NCBI RefSeq assembly: GCF_000613405.1
Contig: NZ_BAIX01000004.1
Span: forward strand, 62,001 to 126,000
DNA length: 64,000 nt
Origin: Hoylesella enoeca JCM 12259
GTDB taxonomy: Bacteria; Bacteroidota; Bacteroidia; Bacteroidales; Bacteroidaceae
Direction: 5' to 3'
Each line of letters opens with the position of its first letter. The stretch's first letter is position 1. A program made the position numbers and the translations under genes. The notes beneath the pieces are model-generated. The model did not search any database, was not told the DNA's origin, and saw only the letters and a list, made by a program, of their open reading frames with translations. Shown here piece by piece: positions 36,678 through 46,532 of the stretch.

Positions 36678-37943
36678 TTGAAACGCTATTTCTCTACCCT
36701 CATACTCCTGCTGTGCTGCTTTGCATTCGCGTATGCGCAGACAGCCGACTCGCTTATCGTCAACCAACTTCGCCGAGAGGGCATCACGTTCTCGCACAAC
36801 AATTCCGTGACGCTGCTTACCAACGGACAAGAGAAGTTCGACGACCTCTTCAAAGCCATCCGGCAAGCTCGCAGCAGCATCCATCTTGAATATTTCAACT
36901 TCCGCAACGACTCCATTGCCAACCTCCTCTTTGATCTTCTCGAAACGAAGGCAAAAGAAGGTGTGGAAGTAAGAGCCTTGTTCGACGGATTCGGCAATGA
37001 TTCCAACAACAAGCCCCTGCGTCGCCGGCAACTCCAAAGCATACGCGACCGAGGCATCGAGATCCATGAGTTCGACCCCATTCGGTTTCCTTTTATCAAC
37101 CACGTATTCCACCGCGACCACCGCAAGATCGTCGTCATCGACGGGCATACGGCTTATACCGGTGGTATGAACGTAGCCGACTATTACATTAAAGGTACGC
37201 AAGCCGTGGGCACATGGAACGACATGCACTGCCGGATCGAAGGCGAAGAGGTCAACACGCTGCAACGTATCTTTCTCCGCATGTGGAACAAGACCACCCG
37301 CCAGCACGTCGACGGTGCGCAATATTATCGCGGCGGGTCGGCCGACGCACACTTCACGGGATTAAAGCCCGACACATGCGCCACCGCCCATCATAAGATG
37401 GTGGGAATCATCAACCGCGAGCCGCACACCACCAACGGCATCATTCGTCGTTTCTATACCGATGCCATCAATGACGCCCGAGACAGCATCAAGCTCATCA
37501 ACCCTTATCTCACGCTGAACCGCAGATTGAAACGGGCACTGAGACAGGCCGTCAAGCGAGGCGTCAAGGTTGAGATCATGGTGTCGACGCATAGCGATAT
37601 TCCGCTCACACCCGACTGCGTGTTTTACAACGTGCACCAGCTGATGCGCCACGGTGTGAAGGTTTGGATGTACACCCCAGGCTTCCATCACACCAAGATT
37701 ATCATGGTCGACGGGCAGTTTTGTACCGTAGGCAGTGCCAACCTAAACGCCCGAAGTCTCAGGTTCGATTATGAGGAGAACGCCGTTATCATCGATCGCT
37801 GCACCACTGCACAGCTCTCGCGCATCTTTGACCGGGACAAGGCCCAGAGCTTTCTGCTCACCCCGCAATCATGGCGAACATTCCGCACGCCTTGGAAGCG
37901 ATTCATCGGTTGGTTTGCCCATCTTCTTGCCCCTTTCCTATAA
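36678..37943 (+). CDS. Phospholipase D-like protein (cardiolipin synthase family), TTG start
   Basis: 421-aa PLD-superfamily protein with a signal peptide-like N-terminus (KRYFSTLILLLCCFAFAYAQ) and two HKD motifs: HRDHRKIVVIDGHTAYTGG near residue 155 and HHTKIIMVDGQFCTVGSAN near 335. Such proteins swap phosphatidyl groups, and many act as cardiolipin synthases; exact activity is unproven. The only in-frame start next to the signal peptide is TTG at 36678, 10 bases after the kdsD stop. It is likely part of the kdsA-kdsD operon. Confidence 0.88.
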   Translation: MKRYFSTLILLLCCFAFAYAQTADSLIVNQLRREGITFSHNNSVTLLTNGQEKFDDLFKAIRQARSSIHLEYFNFRNDSIANLLFDLLETKAKEGVEVRALFDGFGNDSNNKPLRRRQLQSIRDRGIEIHEFDPIRFPFINHVFHRDHRKIVVIDGHTAYTGGMNVADYYIKGTQAVGTWNDMHCRIEGEEVNTLQRIFLRMWNKTTRQHVDGAQYYRGGSADAHFTGLKPDTCATAHHKMVGIINREPHTTNGIIRRFYTDAINDARDSIKLINPYLTLNRRLKRALRQAVKRGVKVEIMVSTHSDIPLTPDCVFYNVHQLMRHGVKVWMYTPGFHHTKIIMVDGQFCTVGSANLNARSLRFDYEENAVIIDRCTTAQLSRIFDRDKAQSFLLTPQSWRTFRTPWKRFIGWFAHLLAPFL

Positions 37944-38078
37944 GATCCGACTCCGAAACCTTTGTTTTCGCCCCGCCGGCCGTCTCTACGCAAAGGCCTC
38001 CCCGCCAGGGATGTTTGCAGGGGGGAAAACGGGTCCGGAATCGCACTTGTATTCTATTGATAATCAATCTCTTGTATT

Positions 38079-38178
38079 CCCGTAAATTTACATACGGTTA
38101 GAAGAAAATTTCTAACCGTATAAAAATAAATTTTCTTGCGGGAAGAAATTTTGCTGCAACCGTATGCAAATTTACGGG
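38079..38178. repeat. Nested inverted repeat around ATACGGTT
   Basis: Outer arms: CCCGTAAATTTACATACGGTT (38079-38099) and its reverse complement with one mismatch at 38158-38178. An inner hairpin uses ATACGGTTAGA (38092-38102) and TCTAACCGTAT (38111-38121). Thus the left arm can pair with either of two partners, a possible structural switch. It lies between the PLD gene and the maeB stop; no gene is seen in 37944-38222. Confidence 0.75.
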
Positions 38179-38222
38179 GATATATATATCGCCCGCACAC
38201 GAGCCGGAAACGAGCATCGCAC

Positions 38223-40517
38223 TCAGCCGTTTCTCGATTGTTTGATCTTTTCTACATAAGCATCGATGACAGCAACGGCGGTGATATTGACGATGTCGCG
38301 GATAGAACTCTCGAAGTCGGTGAAATGGATAGGCTTATTAAGCCCCATCTGAATCGGCCCGATGATTTCCGCGTCCGCATCCAAGGCTTGCAGGAGTTTA
38401 TAACTACCGTTGGCACTACTGATGTTGGGGAAGACGAGCGTGTTGACATCGAGTCCTTTGAGACGCGTAAACGGATACTTGTCATCGCGTAACTCGCGGT
38501 TGAGGGCGAAGTTCACTTGCATTTCGCCATCAATAGCCAAGTCGGGATACTGCTGTTGCATTTCAGCCACGGCGTTGTGCACTTCCAGCGAGCTACCGTT
38601 GTCATCGGTTCCGAAATTAGAATAGCTGATCATCGCGATGCGCGGCACTTCATTAAAGAATCTCACCGTATGGGCGCTGAGACGCGCCACGTCGACAAGC
38701 ACATCCTGGTTGGGATGGCGATTGATGAGCGTATCGGCAATGTAATAGATTCCTTTCTTGGTGTTGAGGATGTGCATGGTAGCAAACGTCTTGTATTCAG
38801 GGCGAATACCGATAACCTCCTTGGCTACTTTAATCGTATTGGAATAGCGGGTGTAGAGACCTGTGATAAAGGCGTCGGCCTCGCCGACTTCGACCATCAT
38901 CATACCGAAATAATTGCGCTCATACATCTTGTCGTAGGCTTCCTGGAAGGTGTAACCTTGGCGCGCCCGCTTCTCAAAGAGATGTTTGGCAAAGGTGGCG
39001 CGTCGGCCCTGCTCTTGATCCGCACGCATGTCGATGATCTGAATATCGGTCAAGTCGAGCTTCAATCGTTGTGCCTGCCGACGAATACGATCGGGATTAC
39101 CCAGCAGTATGGGGAAGCAGATCCCTTCCTGTTTGGCCTGCACGGCGGCTTTCATCATCGTGGGGTGTCCGCCCTCGGCAAAGACCACGCGTTGCGGATG
39201 CCGACGCGCGGTGTCGTGGAGCTTCTGCGTGAGCTTGGTCTCCTGTCCGAGCATCTGTAAGAGCGAATTCTTATAAGCCTCCCAATCCGTTATTGTGCGA
39301 CGCGCCACACCGCTCTCGATGGCAGCCTTGGCTACGGCGGCACTCACTTCGGTGATCAAGCGCGGGTCGACGGGTTTAGGGATAAAGTATTTCGGTCCGA
39401 AGGTCAGGTCGTTGACATGGTAGACATCGTTGACCACATCGGGGACGGGCTGTTTGGCCAACTCGGCAATGGCATGCACGGCCGCCATCTTCATCTCCTC
39501 GTTGATCGCTTTGGCATGCACATCGAGTGCACCGCGGAAGATGTAAGGGAAGCCGATGACATTGTTGATCTGGTTAGGATAATCCGATCTGCCCGTAGAC
39601 ATCAACACATCCGGACGACTGGCGATGGCGTCTTCGTAAGAGATCTCCGGCACAGGATTAGCCAGGGCGAAGACGATGGGATTGTCGCTCATCGACTTGA
39701 CCATGGCTTGCGTGAGGATGTTGCCTTTGGATAGGCCCACAAACACATCGGCACCGCTGACAGCCTCTTCCAAGGTGTGCACGTCGCGGCGATCGGTAGC
39801 AAACAGTGCTTTCTGCGGTGTGAGTCCTTTGCGATCGCTGGTGATCACGCCTTTGGAATCGAGCATCACAATGTTTTCCTTGCGAGCGCCCAGTGCACAA
39901 TACATTTTCGTACACGAGATAGCAGCCGCACCGGCACCGTTGACCACGATCTTGGCTTGCTTGATGTCCTTGCCTGCCACTTCAAGGGCATTCTTCAAGC
40001 CGGCAGCCGAAATAATGGCGGTGCCATGCTGGTCGTCATGCATCACGGGAATGTCGAGCGTTTTCTTCAACCGGTCCTCGATATAGAAACACTCGGGCGC
40101 CTTGATGTCCTCCAAATTAATGCCGCCGAAGGTGGGAGCGATCTTCTCGACAGCTTCGCAAAACTTCTCGGGATCTTTCTCGGCCACTTCGATATCAAAG
40201 ACATCGATTCCGCCGTAGATCTTAAACAGCAATCCTTTGCCCTCCATCACGGGTTTGCCGCTCATCGCGCCGATGTCGCCGAGGCCCAAGACGGCTGTTC
40301 CATTGCTGATCACAGCCACAAGGTTGCCTTTATCCGTGTATTTGTAAACATCATCGGGTGTCTTCTGGATTTCGAGACAGGGATAAGCCACGCCCGGCGA
40401 GTAAGCCAAACTCAGGTCTGTCTGTGTGTGATAAGGTTTGGTGGGTTTCACCTCGATCTTTCCCGGTCGGCCGCTTTGATGGTATTCCAATGCAGCCTCT
40501 TTCGTTATCTGTACCAT
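38223..40517 (-). CDS. maeB: Malic enzyme with phosphotransacetylase-like domain (MaeB type)
   Basis: 764-aa two-domain protein. The N-terminal malic enzyme part (about 1-430) has [31 protein letters not shown] and NAD(P)-binding [16 protein letters not shown]. The C-terminal part (about 440-764) resembles phosphate acetyltransferase ([36 protein letters not shown]) but is thought to be regulatory, binding acetyl-CoA. It decarboxylates malate to pyruvate with reduction of NAD(P). The promoter is TACCTTTG at 40545-40552. Confidence 0.95.
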   Translation of the reverse strand: MVQITKEAALEYHQSGRPGKIEVKPTKPYHTQTDLSLAYSPGVAYPCLEIQKTPDDVYKYTDKGNLVAVISNGTAVLGLGDIGAMSGKPVMEGKGLLFKIYGGIDVFDIEVAEKDPEKFCEAVEKIAPTFGGINLEDIKAPECFYIEDRLKKTLDIPVMHDDQHGTAIISAAGLKNALEVAGKDIKQAKIVVNGAGAAAISCTKMYCALGARKENIVMLDSKGVITSDRKGLTPQKALFATDRRDVHTLEEAVSGADVFVGLSKGNILTQAMVKSMSDNPIVFALANPVPEISYEDAIASRPDVLMSTGRSDYPNQINNVIGFPYIFRGALDVHAKAINEEMKMAAVHAIAELAKQPVPDVVNDVYHVNDLTFGPKYFIPKPVDPRLITEVSAAVAKAAIESGVARRTITDWEAYKNSLLQMLGQETKLTQKLHDTARRHPQRVVFAEGGHPTMMKAAVQAKQEGICFPILLGNPDRIRRQAQRLKLDLTDIQIIDMRADQEQGRRATFAKHLFEKRARQGYTFQEAYDKMYERNYFGMMMVEVGEADAFITGLYTRYSNTIKVAKEVIGIRPEYKTFATMHILNTKKGIYYIADTLINRHPNQDVLVDVARLSAHTVRFFNEVPRIAMISYSNFGTDDNGSSLEVHNAVAEMQQQYPDLAIDGEMQVNFALNRELRDDKYPFTRLKGLDVNTLVFPNISSANGSYKLLQALDADAEIIGPIQMGLNKPIHFTDFESSIRDIVNITAVAVIDAYVEKIKQSRNG

Positions 40518-40544
40518 AATTTATCCTTTTGGTTTGTCGCTTCG

Positions 40545-40552
40545 CAAAGGTA
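40545..40552 (-). promoter_or_regulatory. -7 box of maeB
   Basis: TACCTTTG on the minus strand, 27 bases before the ATG. Confidence 0.65.
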
Positions 40553-40685
40553 CGGAAAAATCATGAAACTGCCACTTTTTTCCTCCTATTAATATCACAT
40601 AGAATAATTGAGAGTTGACAATTGCTCATTGAGAATTCTTCCAAGCGGGGTAATGGAGAATTGGGAATTGCTCATTGAGAATTAG

Positions 40686-40860
40686 GCATGTGCCTTATAA
40701 CGCATGTTGAGAAAGATAATTGAGAATTGACAATTGACAATTGAGAATTCGCTTGTGATCTTATCAGACGTTCTGAGAAGTATACGAATAGTGGCCAACT
40801 ACTCGTATACCTGTGGGGCACAAGTATACGACTTCTCAACATGCGTTATAAGGCACATGC
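40686..40860. repeat. Composite inverted-repeat element with palindromic copy 4
   Basis: A perfect 28-bp inverted repeat (40686-40713 and 40833-40860, GCATGTGCCTTATAACGCAT...) encloses a 65-bp palindromic element, copy 4 (40774-40838, TGAGAAGTATACG...CGACTTCTCA). Outside it, AAGCGGGGTAAT near 40653 and ATTACCCCGCTT near 40884 are also inverted. The rest is made of AATTGAGAATT/GACAATTG units. The segment 40736-40838 recurs in inverted orientation at 49120-49222. Confidence 0.8.
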
Positions 40861-40932
40861 TTAATTCTCAACTATCTATTATCAATTACCCCGCTTATGA
40901 GGCATTATCAATTCTCAATTAGCAATTCTCAA

Positions 40933-41643
40933 TTATCTATTCCTCTTCATCATCTCCACACGCTTTTTGACCATCTCCTCAAAGGCTTTTCGTGTCATGG
41001 GTTTATCCCCCTGCGGCCTGACGATGGCACGGGCAGCCTTGTCTTCAATAGCCGTTGCCGTGTAAGTCTGTTGACCGTTGTCAAACGCTAAGATCAGTCC
41101 CTCCAATCCGCATGCGATCGGTTCATCTCGCAATGGGATGTGGTGGGTGATCCAAACGGTCGTCTTGCCGTCGGCCGATACGGCTTTCACGCATTCGAAT
41201 CCTAAGATGGTCTTGGTCGCCTCCGGATGGATCGTGAAGTGCGCCGACCGGATGCTGTCACTGACCAGGAAGTCTTTCCCGAACACCGACACTTGATCCA
41301 AGATGATCCCCGCCGCGTGATTCTTATACGTATAATTCCGGGCTTGCTGCTTCACACTTTCACTGATGTCGACCGTACGACCCATAAACGTGATCTCCTG
41401 CTTCTCTTTCAGGGGGAGGATGCGGAAGTCACTCTCACCATCCTTATAGGTGAGCTGGTAATCCATGAAAACGTTTTTATACGCGCTTGCCAGGCTGCTG
41501 CGCATCTCTTCATCGAGGCCGGCATCGGCAAATAAATCAGGCGACTGCGTGTTGTAAACGGCCCGATAGGTCACAGTCAACTCCTGGGCCTGCGCCATGA
41601 CGGTCGCAAGCACGACTAATACAAACAAAATGGTTCTTTTCAT
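40933..41643 (-). CDS. GLPGLI family protein
   Basis: 236-aa exported protein: signal peptide MKRTILFVLVVLATVMAQAQ, then a beta-rich domain with the family signature present as CGLEGLILAF near residue 185. The family is Bacteroidetes-specific, usually next to an outer-membrane barrel gene, and has no established function. Here it is the last gene of the six-gene operon that starts with the small Cys-rich precursor. It might be a periplasmic partner of the barrel protein upstream (inference). Confidence 0.85.
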   Translation of the reverse strand: MKRTILFVLVVLATVMAQAQELTVTYRAVYNTQSPDLFADAGLDEEMRSSLASAYKNVFMDYQLTYKDGESDFRILPLKEKQEITFMGRTVDISESVKQQARNYTYKNHAAGIILDQVSVFGKDFLVSDSIRSAHFTIHPEATKTILGFECVKAVSADGKTTVWITHHIPLRDEPIACGLEGLILAFDNGQQTYTATAIEDKAARAIVRPQGDKPMTRKAFEEMVKKRVEMMKRNR

Positions 41644-41674
41644 TGTCTTGATCTTTAAATGATTACGATGATAT

Positions 41675-44299
41675 TCAATATTTGAGCGTCAGACCTGCCA
41701 TCACATAGCCGGGCATATACCAAACCCTACTATTCATCGAATAATAAGAGTCGATGCGACCCGTCTCGCGCTTCCTTTCGGCCAGGTGCATCACATCAGA
41801 GCCGTAGAGTCGGAGTCCCAGGCGTTTTGACGCGTCGTATCGCACTTCAAACCCATAGAAAACATTCTCGTCATGATTCTGGTTCAAACCATATCGGTGG
41901 TATCTGGCTTCGACATGCGCATAGAAACGGGCAGCCTTCCACATCAGCTTACCCCGCAAGTCTTGGTTCGTCATTCGGTTTCGGATAGGCGTCCCATGAT
42001 AGACATTCCGATCGATCATCCATCTGAGGTCGCCGTTTAATCCCTTCTTGAAATAGGTAGACAATTGGAGCATCAGCGCCATAGTGCCGGATTGCGCCCG
42101 ATATAAGGCGTCATCGTGAAAGACCGGCACGCGGGCATGCACATAATTGATCGTAGCTTTCACGTTCAATGGCAGAGATATGAATCGATACTCCACCTGC
42201 GACAGCCAAGACAACTGACTTCTGGCCGGGCTCAACCTTTTCTCCACCAATGATGTATAAGTCTCCTGCCGGTTGTTCTCGGCTACGTCATGCCGAGACG
42301 TCTCGAATGAGACCATGTTCATCATGCTCAGTCCGATATACTGGAGTATGAGGAGCTGCAATACCGAGGCTTTGTGCACCTTGGCGAAAAACCTGCTGAC
42401 GGAGCTGCTCATCACGTTGTTATACGACTCCAAATAATAGCTGTCGCCCAAAAGAGCCGTGATGGGATGGAGCTTGATGCCGTATTCATAGTTCAGGGAA
42501 AGATGGTGGAATGCAGACAGGTCGTAGTCTGCCTGCAACCGCGGCGATACCAGTCGGCAAGTGCGATCGGCGAAGTCTCTGGCGAGATTGGTTCTGGCAT
42601 GCTGCAACAAGTAACGCAGACGCACAGCAAAACGTAGCCGTGACCGATCCTTTCCGAGCATGGCATCGGCATAACAGCCGGAATAATCGATGGTCGCATC
42701 ATTGTCAAACTGCTCGCTCACCATAGTCTGGTGCAGCTGCGAGCAAAGTGTCTGCCGTTCGAGCATGCCTTTGAAGGCCAGCCGCAAGTAATAGGCATCA
42801 TTCAACCTGTGTAGGTAAAACAGTTGTGCCGCACCGGTCTCCCTCATCCTCTCGGAAGCATAGTCATAAGCATCGGATAGGTGAAAGCGTGCCGCATAAT
42901 AAGGCTGTGCCGCTACGAACAGCGCGTCGTCGTGCGTGTCACTTTTCCGATAGTCGGCCAGCAGATTGAGGGTGTTCTTCCCCATACGCTTGACCAAGAG
43001 CAGACTCGTTTCCGCATTAGTCATTCCCGGCTTGCGGTTATAGTTCAGAATGTTTTCATACAGTGTGTGGTCGCTTCGAGTGTTTCGTGAGGAAAACAAG
43101 AACTTCCCGTCCCAAACCATATTCATATCCCGCGACGGTGCATAGACAACCTTGGCCTGAGACAACAGCTCGTGTTGCCGTCCCTTTTCCGCAGAAGCGT
43201 CGCTGTATTGCAGCCCGGATAGATACGCATAGTCGCGCTCGTTTCTCGATATATGATGATCGTAGCCGTATATGCCGCTGACGCTAAGCCTAAGTTTGGA
43301 GCTGGGATTGGCCATATAGTTCAAAGAGGCGAAATTGCTTTCCCGTCGCTCGGTATCCTTACGGTCGTTCATAAACGGGGCATAAGTTTCCATCAGGGCC
43401 TTGGCTTTTTCCATGGGATCGTCTCCGCTAAGCAGGTTTTGCATCCCGCCGGAAAACTGTATGATGTCTCGGAATGTCAGGTGTCGCATCCCGATGTTGT
43501 TCGCGGCCATGATCCCAGAAAACATCTGCTTCTTACCGATGTATAGAGCCGCATTCCGGGCCTGGTATTTATTGAGCACGCCGCCGGCCATATCGAGATC
43601 TCCTTTCAGTCGGCTCCTCATCTTGTCATTCACGCCGACATTGATCACAGTTTCATTGGTGGTCTTGAATCCGTCATAGATGCTGTATTCGGAGTAGTTC
43701 TCGATCACATCTATCCGGCTGACCCCACCGGCAGAAAGGTTATCGGTCGGAATCACGGTGTTGCCCTGAAACAGATCTTGTCCCTCCATTAGAATCCTAC
43801 TGACACGCTTCCCATTAGCCGTTATGGTCTTGGAATCCTCATCTATTCTGACATTTGGCAATCTCCCGAGGATATCCCCTAACGACCGCTCTGTGCCTGT
43901 CGTGAAATGTCGGACAATATAAGAAGTGGTATCTCCCCGCACGTTGATGCCGTTCGACACGACTTTCACCTCATCGAGAACGACACGGTCATTGATCTTG
44001 AAATCGACGATTATCTCCGACGTCCCCCACACGATGACGCTCTTTCGGACAGGCGGACAACCCAGAGCCGTGGCCCGAACCGCATAGCTGCCTTTGTCAA
44101 TGTTCTCGAAACGATATTTGCCATCTTTGTCGGACAGTGTCGACATGATAATCTTGTCGTCTGCGGGCCGGCATAATTCCATCCGTGCGCCAACCAGCAG
44201 ACTGCTGTCTGCGCCGCACACCACACCTCTGATCGTGCCTTGTCCTTTCGCCCCGGTCAAGCACAAGGTCAACATGACACCTATGATCCATCTTTTCAT
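41675..44299 (-). CDS. Outer-membrane beta-barrel protein with carboxypeptidase-like and plug domains
   Basis: 874 aa from MKRWIIGVMLTLCLTGAKGQ (signal peptide; start 44299). After it comes a carboxypeptidase regulatory-like domain (GTIRGVVCGADSSLLVGARM...), then a TonB receptor plug-like region (SLGDILGRLPNVRIDEDSKT, NGKRVSRILMEGQDLFQG), then a long barrel ending MAGLTLKY. This is the SusC-like/TonB-dependent-receptor shape without an evident TonB box. The upstream gene is the ABC permease (gap of 53 bases), the downstream one GLPGLI. Its base composition resembles the core genome more than the AT-rich genes upstream in the same operon. It could move the peptide product through the outer membrane (inference). 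Confidence 0.85.
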   Translation of the reverse strand: MKRWIIGVMLTLCLTGAKGQGTIRGVVCGADSSLLVGARMELCRPADDKIIMSTLSDKDGKYRFENIDKGSYAVRATALGCPPVRKSVIVWGTSEIIVDFKINDRVVLDEVKVVSNGINVRGDTTSYIVRHFTTGTERSLGDILGRLPNVRIDEDSKTITANGKRVSRILMEGQDLFQGNTVIPTDNLSAGGVSRIDVIENYSEYSIYDGFKTTNETVINVGVNDKMRSRLKGDLDMAGGVLNKYQARNAALYIGKKQMFSGIMAANNIGMRHLTFRDIIQFSGGMQNLLSGDDPMEKAKALMETYAPFMNDRKDTERRESNFASLNYMANPSSKLRLSVSGIYGYDHHISRNERDYAYLSGLQYSDASAEKGRQHELLSQAKVVYAPSRDMNMVWDGKFLFSSRNTRSDHTLYENILNYNRKPGMTNAETSLLLVKRMGKNTLNLLADYRKSDTHDDALFVAAQPYYAARFHLSDAYDYASERMRETGAAQLFYLHRLNDAYYLRLAFKGMLERQTLCSQLHQTMVSEQFDNDATIDYSGCYADAMLGKDRSRLRFAVRLRYLLQHARTNLARDFADRTCRLVSPRLQADYDLSAFHHLSLNYEYGIKLHPITALLGDSYYLESYNNVMSSSVSRFFAKVHKASVLQLLILQYIGLSMMNMVSFETSRHDVAENNRQETYTSLVEKRLSPARSQLSWLSQVEYRFISLPLNVKATINYVHARVPVFHDDALYRAQSGTMALMLQLSTYFKKGLNGDLRWMIDRNVYHGTPIRNRMTNQDLRGKLMWKAARFYAHVEARYHRYGLNQNHDENVFYGFEVRYDASKRLGLRLYGSDVMHLAERKRETGRIDSYYSMNSRVWYMPGYVMAGLTLKY

Positions 44300-44352
44300 G
44301 CGAGAATTAATTGAATCGTTCAGGGAGACTAATGCCACTACACTCTACCTAC

Positions 44353-45579
44353 TCATCCAAGATTGCGACTCCTCTTCTTGTTAATCATATATACCCTTAT
44401 CCAATTTATCATCATATTGAGTGTTACTTTATTATTTACAGCCAATGAACCTTTTTCATACAAAATGCAAGAATAATTAAAAGCTAAAACTATTGTGGCG
44501 TATAATAGCACTAATGATATTACGATCGAAAGCGTAGTCCCCCCATTTGCAAATAACACAAATGATGCTATTGGGCTGGACAAAGGTATATATGACAATA
44601 TCTCTACTATTGAAGAATAAGAACCAATATTCTTCACCACGTACATAAATGTCAATAAGAGTGGCATTGTAATAACTAATGAGAATTGCTGTGTATTCGT
44701 ATTTTCATTGGAAATAGCCCCTAAAATAGAAAACAGTATTGAGTATAATAGGAAACCTCCAACTAAATATAATATAAACATAATCAGGAATGTGATCAGT
44801 TGATCTTGTGGTAAAGAAGAAAGAGATCCCATAAAAGTCTCAAAAACTTCTTTCTTAATCATCAATGATGGAATCTTATCCAGAACCGATATAACCACAA
44901 CACCAATGATACACCACAGCATTATCTGTATCAATGCAGCCAACAGACCAGCTATCAACTTCCCTGCCATTATATCACGGCTTGACATCGCAGATAATAA
45001 TATCTCACATATTCTATTCTTCTTCTCTCGCCCTGTCATTCTCATTATAGAACTAGAAAACTGTAATATGATTAAGTACAGAAGAAAAGTTGCAACTAGG
45101 GATACTCCAAGAATAGATATATTAGTATTTTCTGAATGATATATTAGCACTATCTTACTTTGTTCTTCTGTTCTTATCTTAGAAAGATTTATATTCAACC
45201 GCGTCTCTGCTAACCGCATTGAAATTCCATCAAGAATAGCCTTTTGATTCTCTGGAAGTAACACACCTTTTGTCAACACATCACATTGTATTTTTTGATC
45301 AGACTTTCTTGTAAGGATGATACGGGCATCATATCCTCGGTTTTCCCAATCATAACAACTACCATAGTTAACCTTTAACAAAGGTGAATCAGCAATTGGT
45401 TTCTGTAACTCTGTCTTGTTTTCAACAATCATCCGACTAAAAGGTCTGTTACTATGATTAACTATAAATACTAATATCATAGCTAATGGAGGTATGAGGG
45501 ATATAAGCCAAAATGACCTTGTCCGTAACTGTACTTTAAGTTCAAAGTTTAGAATATTTAAGAGAGATTTTTTATTCAT
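44353..45579 (-). CDS. ABC-2 permease (NatB-like) of the peptide locus
   Basis: 408-aa membrane protein. The first helix is at about residues 21-41 (SFWLISLIPPLAMILVFIV), with a large extracytoplasmic loop, then about five helices from residue 170 (ATFLLYLIILQFSSSIMRMT, GLLAALIQIMLWCIIGVVVI). This is the NatB/YhgE-like ABC-2 layout. It pairs with the ATPase encoded 12 bases upstream. The gene is clearly AT-rich compared with flanking core genes. Probable role: export of the modified peptide. Confidence 0.85.
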   Translation of the reverse strand: MNKKSLLNILNFELKVQLRTRSFWLISLIPPLAMILVFIVNHSNRPFSRMIVENKTELQKPIADSPLLKVNYGSCYDWENRGYDARIILTRKSDQKIQCDVLTKGVLLPENQKAILDGISMRLAETRLNINLSKIRTEEQSKIVLIYHSENTNISILGVSLVATFLLYLIILQFSSSIMRMTGREKKNRICEILLSAMSSRDIMAGKLIAGLLAALIQIMLWCIIGVVVISVLDKIPSLMIKKEVFETFMGSLSSLPQDQLITFLIMFILYLVGGFLLYSILFSILGAISNENTNTQQFSLVITMPLLLTFMYVVKNIGSYSSIVEILSYIPLSSPIASFVLFANGGTTLSIVISLVLLYATIVLAFNYSCILYEKGSLAVNNKVTLNMMINWIRVYMINKKRSRNLG

Positions 45580-45591
45580 CCTATTTCCTTT

Positions 45592-46530
45592 CTATTTATT
45601 ACCAATTTCAATAAATATATCTTCCATCGAAGGAATCTTTTTCGAGCATTGAAAAACTTCATATCCGCTTAGTCTATGAAGAATAAGCTCCATACATTCC
45701 CCCGTACTAAGATTTGTTCTGATATCATCAAGTTCCACACGAAACCTATTTTGATCTACCTGCGATATTGATATATTGAAATGATCTTTTAGTTTAGAAT
45801 AAATATCATCACTATTTACTACCTGATTAGAGGTATCGATCTCAACTATAAAAGAAGTTTGCTTAGTGTATGCTTTCTTAACGTATGTAACATTACCACT
45901 AACTTTCAACTTCCCTTTATTAAATAGAGCAACGTCTGTACATAAATCTTCCACAGACTTCATGTTATGGGTGGAAAGAACAATTGTTGCTCCATTTTCT
46001 TTTTGGTATTCTTTAATTATATCAATAAAAGTATGGAAATTGATTGGGTCAATTCCAGAGAAAGGCTCATCCATAAACAACAGAGAAGGATAACTAATGA
46101 GAGAGCTAATTAACTGAACTTTCTGCTGCATTCCCTTTGAAAGTTCTGAAACCCTTCTATGCCTCCAACTCCTAATATCAAAACGCGTCAGCCATTTATC
46201 AAGACTAGACTTCGCTTTCTTATCATCAAGTTCTCTTATATTAGCAAAAAACATAAGCTGTGTTTCAATATCAATACCATCATAAAGTCCTTTCTGCTCA
46301 GGTAAATATGATATCTTTTTGCGCAACTCATTTACAGCTGAAATATCTCCATACTTTATTGTCCCAGAATCATAATCTAACACTTTTGTAAGAATCTTTA
46401 AAAGCGTACTTTTCCCAGCACCATTAGGACCAACAATAGCATAAATAGATTGCTCCGGGATCTGTAAAGAAATATCGTCTAAAGCAACATTGTTACCATA
46501 TTTTTTTATAAGGTTAGATATAGATATCAT
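45592..46530 (-). CDS. ABC transporter ATPase (NatA-like) of the peptide locus
   Basis: 312-aa ATPase: Walker A GPNGAGKSTLLKILT, Q-loop LPEQKGLYD, signature VSELSKGMQQKVQL, Walker B LLFMDEPFSGIDP and H-loop STHNMKSVED. A C-terminal 80-residue extension may contact the permease. Its start is two bases after the radical SAM gene stop. It powers the partner permease and may confer both export and self-protection (inference). Confidence 0.93.
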   Translation of the reverse strand: MISISNLIKKYGNNVALDDISLQIPEQSIYAIVGPNGAGKSTLLKILTKVLDYDSGTIKYGDISAVNELRKKISYLPEQKGLYDGIDIETQLMFFANIRELDDKKAKSSLDKWLTRFDIRSWRHRRVSELSKGMQQKVQLISSLISYPSLLFMDEPFSGIDPINFHTFIDIIKEYQKENGATIVLSTHNMKSVEDLCTDVALFNKGKLKVSGNVTYVKKAYTKQTSFIVEIDTSNQVVNSDDIYSKLKDHFNISISQVDQNRFRVELDDIRTNLSTGECMELILHRLSGYEVFQCSKKIPSMEDIFIEIGNK

Positions 46531-46532
46531 TG

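Noticed and set aside
41675..44299. Ordinary SusC/SusD polysaccharide locus
   Set aside because: No SusD-like gene, no glycoside hydrolases, and the operon contains a peptide maturase and GLPGLI protein.
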